A DNA stretch of 64,000 nucleotides. Origin: Pseudomonas frederiksbergensis (GTDB lineage: Bacteria; Pseudomonadota; Gammaproteobacteria; Pseudomonadales; Pseudomonadaceae). Positions 61,904 through 64,000 of this stretch are shown here, in pieces (position 1 is the stretch's first letter; every line of letters starts with the position of its first letter). A model generated the notes under the pieces. It had not been told where the DNA came from. It did not search any database and worked only from the letters and a program-made list of their open reading frames with translations. The position numbers and the translations under genes were made by a program. Location: assembly GCF_003732665.1 (NCBI RefSeq), contig NZ_MOBP01000011.1, positions 99,524-163,523 of the forward strand, read 5' to 3'.

Positions 61904-62740
61904 TTACACGGACAGGCTATAGCGGCTCAGGTTGGTCAACAGGTATGGATCATTGGCATTCGTCGGGCGGCGGCCCGGATCACCCAAGGCATGACGCAAA
62001 AATTCCTGGGTGCGTTCGCTGGTGGGGTGCTGGAAGATTTGCGCGGCGCTGCCGTGTTCGACGATCACGCCGTTTTCGGTGAAGTAGACGATGTCGCTGA
62101 TTTCCTCGGCGAAGCGCATTTCGTGGGTCACCAGCACGCAGGTCATGCCTTCTTCGGTCAACTCGCGAATCACCGTCAGCACTTCGCCGACGGTTTCCGG
62201 GTCGAGGGCCGAGGTCACTTCATCGAACAGAATCAGTTCCGGGCGCATGGCCAGGGCACGGGCAATCGCCACCCGCTGCTGCTGGCCGCCGGACAACTGC
62301 CCAGGATAGGCGTCGGCCTTGTGTTCCATGCGCACTTTGGCCAGCAGCGCCCGGGCTTCTTTTTCGGCGTCGATTCGGCTGCGGCCCAGCACCTTGCGCG
62401 GGGCGATCACCAGGTTTTCCAGCACCGACAGATGCGGGAACAGGTTGTATTGCTGGAACACGAAACCCACGCGTTTACGCAACTCGATGCGCTGGGTTTC
62501 CTTGGCCAGGGTGTGCACCTCGGTGGCGCCGACGCGAATGCTGCCGCGCTGGGGCTGCAATAGCCCGGTGATGCAGCGCAGGATCGTCGATTTGCCGGAG
62601 CCTGACGGGCCGATGATCGACACCGCCTGGCCGCGATGAACGTCGAGGTCGATGCCCTTGAGCACCGGGTTGGCGCCGAACGACAGGTGCAAATCGCGCA
62701 GGCTGACCAGGGGCTCGGCGACGGTTTCAATAGAAGGCAT
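61904..62740 (-). CDS. Amino-acid-type ABC transporter ATPase
   Basis: The 278-residue protein has Walker A GPSGSGKST, signature LSGGQQQR and Walker B LILFDEVTSALD, with Val for the usual Pro after the Glu. The switch His is in VLVTHEM. It overlaps the downstream permease by 14 bases. A C-terminal tail of about 30 residues (DPGRRPTNANDPYLL) is longer than in HisP. It powers a polar amino-acid or thiol/disulfide importer. Confidence 0.92.
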   Translation of the reverse strand: MPSIETVAEPLVSLRDLHLSFGANPVLKGIDLDVHRGQAVSIIGPSGSGKSTILRCITGLLQPQRGSIRVGATEVHTLAKETQRIELRKRVGFVFQQYNLFPHLSVLENLVIAPRKVLGRSRIDAEKEARALLAKVRMEHKADAYPGQLSGGQQQRVAIARALAMRPELILFDEVTSALDPETVGEVLTVIRELTEEGMTCVLVTHEMRFAEEISDIVYFTENGVIVEHGSAAQIFQHPTSERTQEFLRHALGDPGRRPTNANDPYLLTNLSRYSLSV

Positions 62741-63515
62741 AACGTCGCTCCAGGCGTTGGGTCAGTCGGGAAATCGGGTAGCAATAGGCAAAGAACAGCA
62801 CCAGCAGGCTCAGGTAAATCACTACGGTAAAACCTGTCAGGTTCACGGTGTTGCTGGCGATTTGCGCGGTGTCGATCACGTCATGCACGCCCACCAGGGA
62901 CGCCAGCGCGGTGCCCATGGTGATGACCGCGTAGAGGTTCATCCAAGGCGGCAACATGCGTTTGAAGCATTGCGGCAGGATGATCGAACGGAAAATCTGT
63001 CCACGGGTGAAGGCCAGGGAGCGGGCCGCTTCCCACTGGGTGCTGGGGATCGAGCCGATGGCGCCGCGGAAGATTTCCGCAACGTTGGCGCTCGCCGGCA
63101 AGGCCAGGCCGATGGTGACTTTCACCCAGTCCGGAAACGAGACATAGGTGCTGCCAAGCTTGATCTCGAACGGGAACACGTAAGTGGTGAAATAGATCAG
63201 CACCAGCCACGGCGCGTTGCGGAAAACCTGCACCCAGATCTGCGCCGGCAAGCGCAACAGGCGCAGCGGCGACACGGCCAGCGCGCCTACCAGCAACCCC
63301 AAAAACGAGCCCAAACCGATTGCCACCAGGCTGATCAGAATGTTCTGGCCAAAGCCCACGGCCAGGGCCGGTGACCATTGCCACAAGGCCTTGAGCACCG
63401 GGCTCTGTGGGGCGAAGTACAGCAAAAACAGCACGACGCCAACCAACAACAGCAACTTGCCGACATGCCGCCGTGGCCAGGCCAGCGGTGCGCTGACGGA
63501 CGATTCAATGGCCAT
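62727..63515 (-). CDS. Amino-acid ABC transporter permease
   Basis: The 262-residue inner-membrane protein has an N-terminal helix, about four further helices, and an EAA loop (STQWEAARSLAFTRGQIFRSIILPQCF). The motif FRNAPWLVLIYFTTYVF is typical of the HisM/GlnP group. It overlaps both neighbours (14 bases with the ATPase, 11 with the other permease). Confidence 0.9.
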   Translation of the reverse strand: MAIESSVSAPLAWPRRHVGKLLLLVGVVLFLLYFAPQSPVLKALWQWSPALAVGFGQNILISLVAIGLGSFLGLLVGALAVSPLRLLRLPAQIWVQVFRNAPWLVLIYFTTYVFPFEIKLGSTYVSFPDWVKVTIGLALPASANVAEIFRGAIGSIPSTQWEAARSLAFTRGQIFRSIILPQCFKRMLPPWMNLYAVITMGTALASLVGVHDVIDTAQIASNTVNLTGFTVVIYLSLLVLFFAYCYPISRLTQRLERRYAFY

Positions 63516-64000
63516 AGCCGGGCATCCTCAGGCGCGCTTCAAGCAAGCGCCCCACGCAATTGACGATAAAACTCAGCAGGCCGAAAAAGCTCAGGATCAG
63601 GATCATCAGCTCCAGCACGTTATCGCTCTGAGTCCAGATCATGATTGCCGCGTAGGTGATGTCCCCGACCGCAATGGCCGAGGCGACGGCGGTCATTTTC
63701 ACCAGGTCGATCAGGTTGTTGATCAGCGACGGCAAAGCAAAGCGCAGCGCCAGGGGCAGTTGCACATTCCACAGCAACTGGCGACTGCTGAAGGCCAGGG
63801 AACTGGCGGCTTCCAGGGTCACCGCCGGCACCGCTTCGATCCCGGCGCGCAAGGCTTCGGCGTGGAACGCGCCTTTGTGCAGGGAGATCACAATCACCAC
63901 CCAGGCAAACGGTGTCAGCGGGTTGGCAGTGCCGACGGCTTGGGTCAGCAACATGTTCAACACCAGGAACGCGCAATACAGCTGCACCAGGGTCGGCGTG
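63505..64000 (-). CDS. Amino-acid ABC transporter permease (N-terminus outside window)
   Basis: The frame is open to the window end, so the start and probably the binding-protein gene lie beyond it. The visible 165 residues include several helices and an EAA loop (AVTLEAASSLAFSSRQLLWNVQLPLALR). It pairs with the next permease. Confidence 0.88.
   Translation of the reverse strand, partial: TPTLVQLYCAFLVLNMLLTQAVGTANPLTPFAWVVIVISLHKGAFHAEALRAGIEAVPAVTLEAASSLAFSSRQLLWNVQLPLALRFALPSLINNLIDLVKMTAVASAIAVGDITYAAIMIWTQSDNVLELMILILSFFGLLSFIVNCVGRLLEARLRMPGYGH

Overview
The window looks like chromosomal DNA of a Pseudomonas, most likely of the P. fluorescens group. The evidence is high-GC coding sequence, dense genes with ATGA-type overlaps, many intergenic REP/REPIN palindromes built on GAGCGGGCTTGCTCGCGAA and GAGCGAGGCTTGCCCGCGAA, and gene sets typical of that genus. 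Family names come from reading the proteins; no database search was run.

Layout. 1-4.7 kb: the end of a batA-batB-batD (von Willebrand factor A) operon with a translationally coupled periplasmic HAD phosphatase. 4.7-12.4 kb: an exported sulfatase, a membrane protein fused to a spermidine-synthase-like domain, a DUF3313 lipoprotein and an octaheme cytochrome c with HEAT/TPR repeats. 12.5-18.5 kb: a membrane protein, a sulfite/nitrite reductase with its DUF934 partner, and divergently an orphan cbb3 oxidase subunit CcoN with a CcoQ-like peptide. This resembles the cyanide-tolerance cluster PA4129-PA4134 of P. aeruginosa. 18.5-29.5 kb: an AraC regulator, a racemase and a GNAT enzyme, a periplasmic cytochrome c/lactone oxidase/DSD1 operon, GapN, a FUSC protein, a DMT/Lrp pair, a small lipoprotein and a Bax-inhibitor-1 protein. 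29.6 kb: tRNA-Ser(UGA) with its own promoter and terminator, then a periplasmic binding protein coupled to a GGDEF-EAL protein.

34-53 kb is the most striking region: an arginine/guanidino-compound and polyamine catabolic block. It has an amino-acid ABC transporter whose ATPase is fused to an AruH-type arginine transaminase, an AruI-type 2-ketoarginine decarboxylase, a response regulator, two TetR regulators, a CoA ligase/acyl-CoA dehydrogenase/crotonase operon, a polyamine-binding protein, a LuxR regulator and a SpuC-like aminotransferase. Short repeated dyads sit at several promoters here. They include a TGAAC-N6-GTTCA-type operator family, a TGTTACATCTTCGAACA element at an identical distance from two promoters, and a 30-bp element shared by the two polyamine-related units. 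Together they suggest one coordinated regulon.

53-57.6 kb is a variable stretch of small proteins, an SRAP protein, a broken acyltransferase beside an insertion-sequence scar, and two tandem REPIN arrays with a period near 136 bp. 57.9-64 kb is a sulfur operon: an amino-acid-type ABC importer, a cysteine-dioxygenase-like cupin, a YfcG-like glutathione transferase, and a 905-residue protein with four rhodanese domains fused to a cystathionine-lyase-type PLP enzyme. The two fusion proteins, with their regulatory and operon contexts, are the best candidates for undescribed biology.
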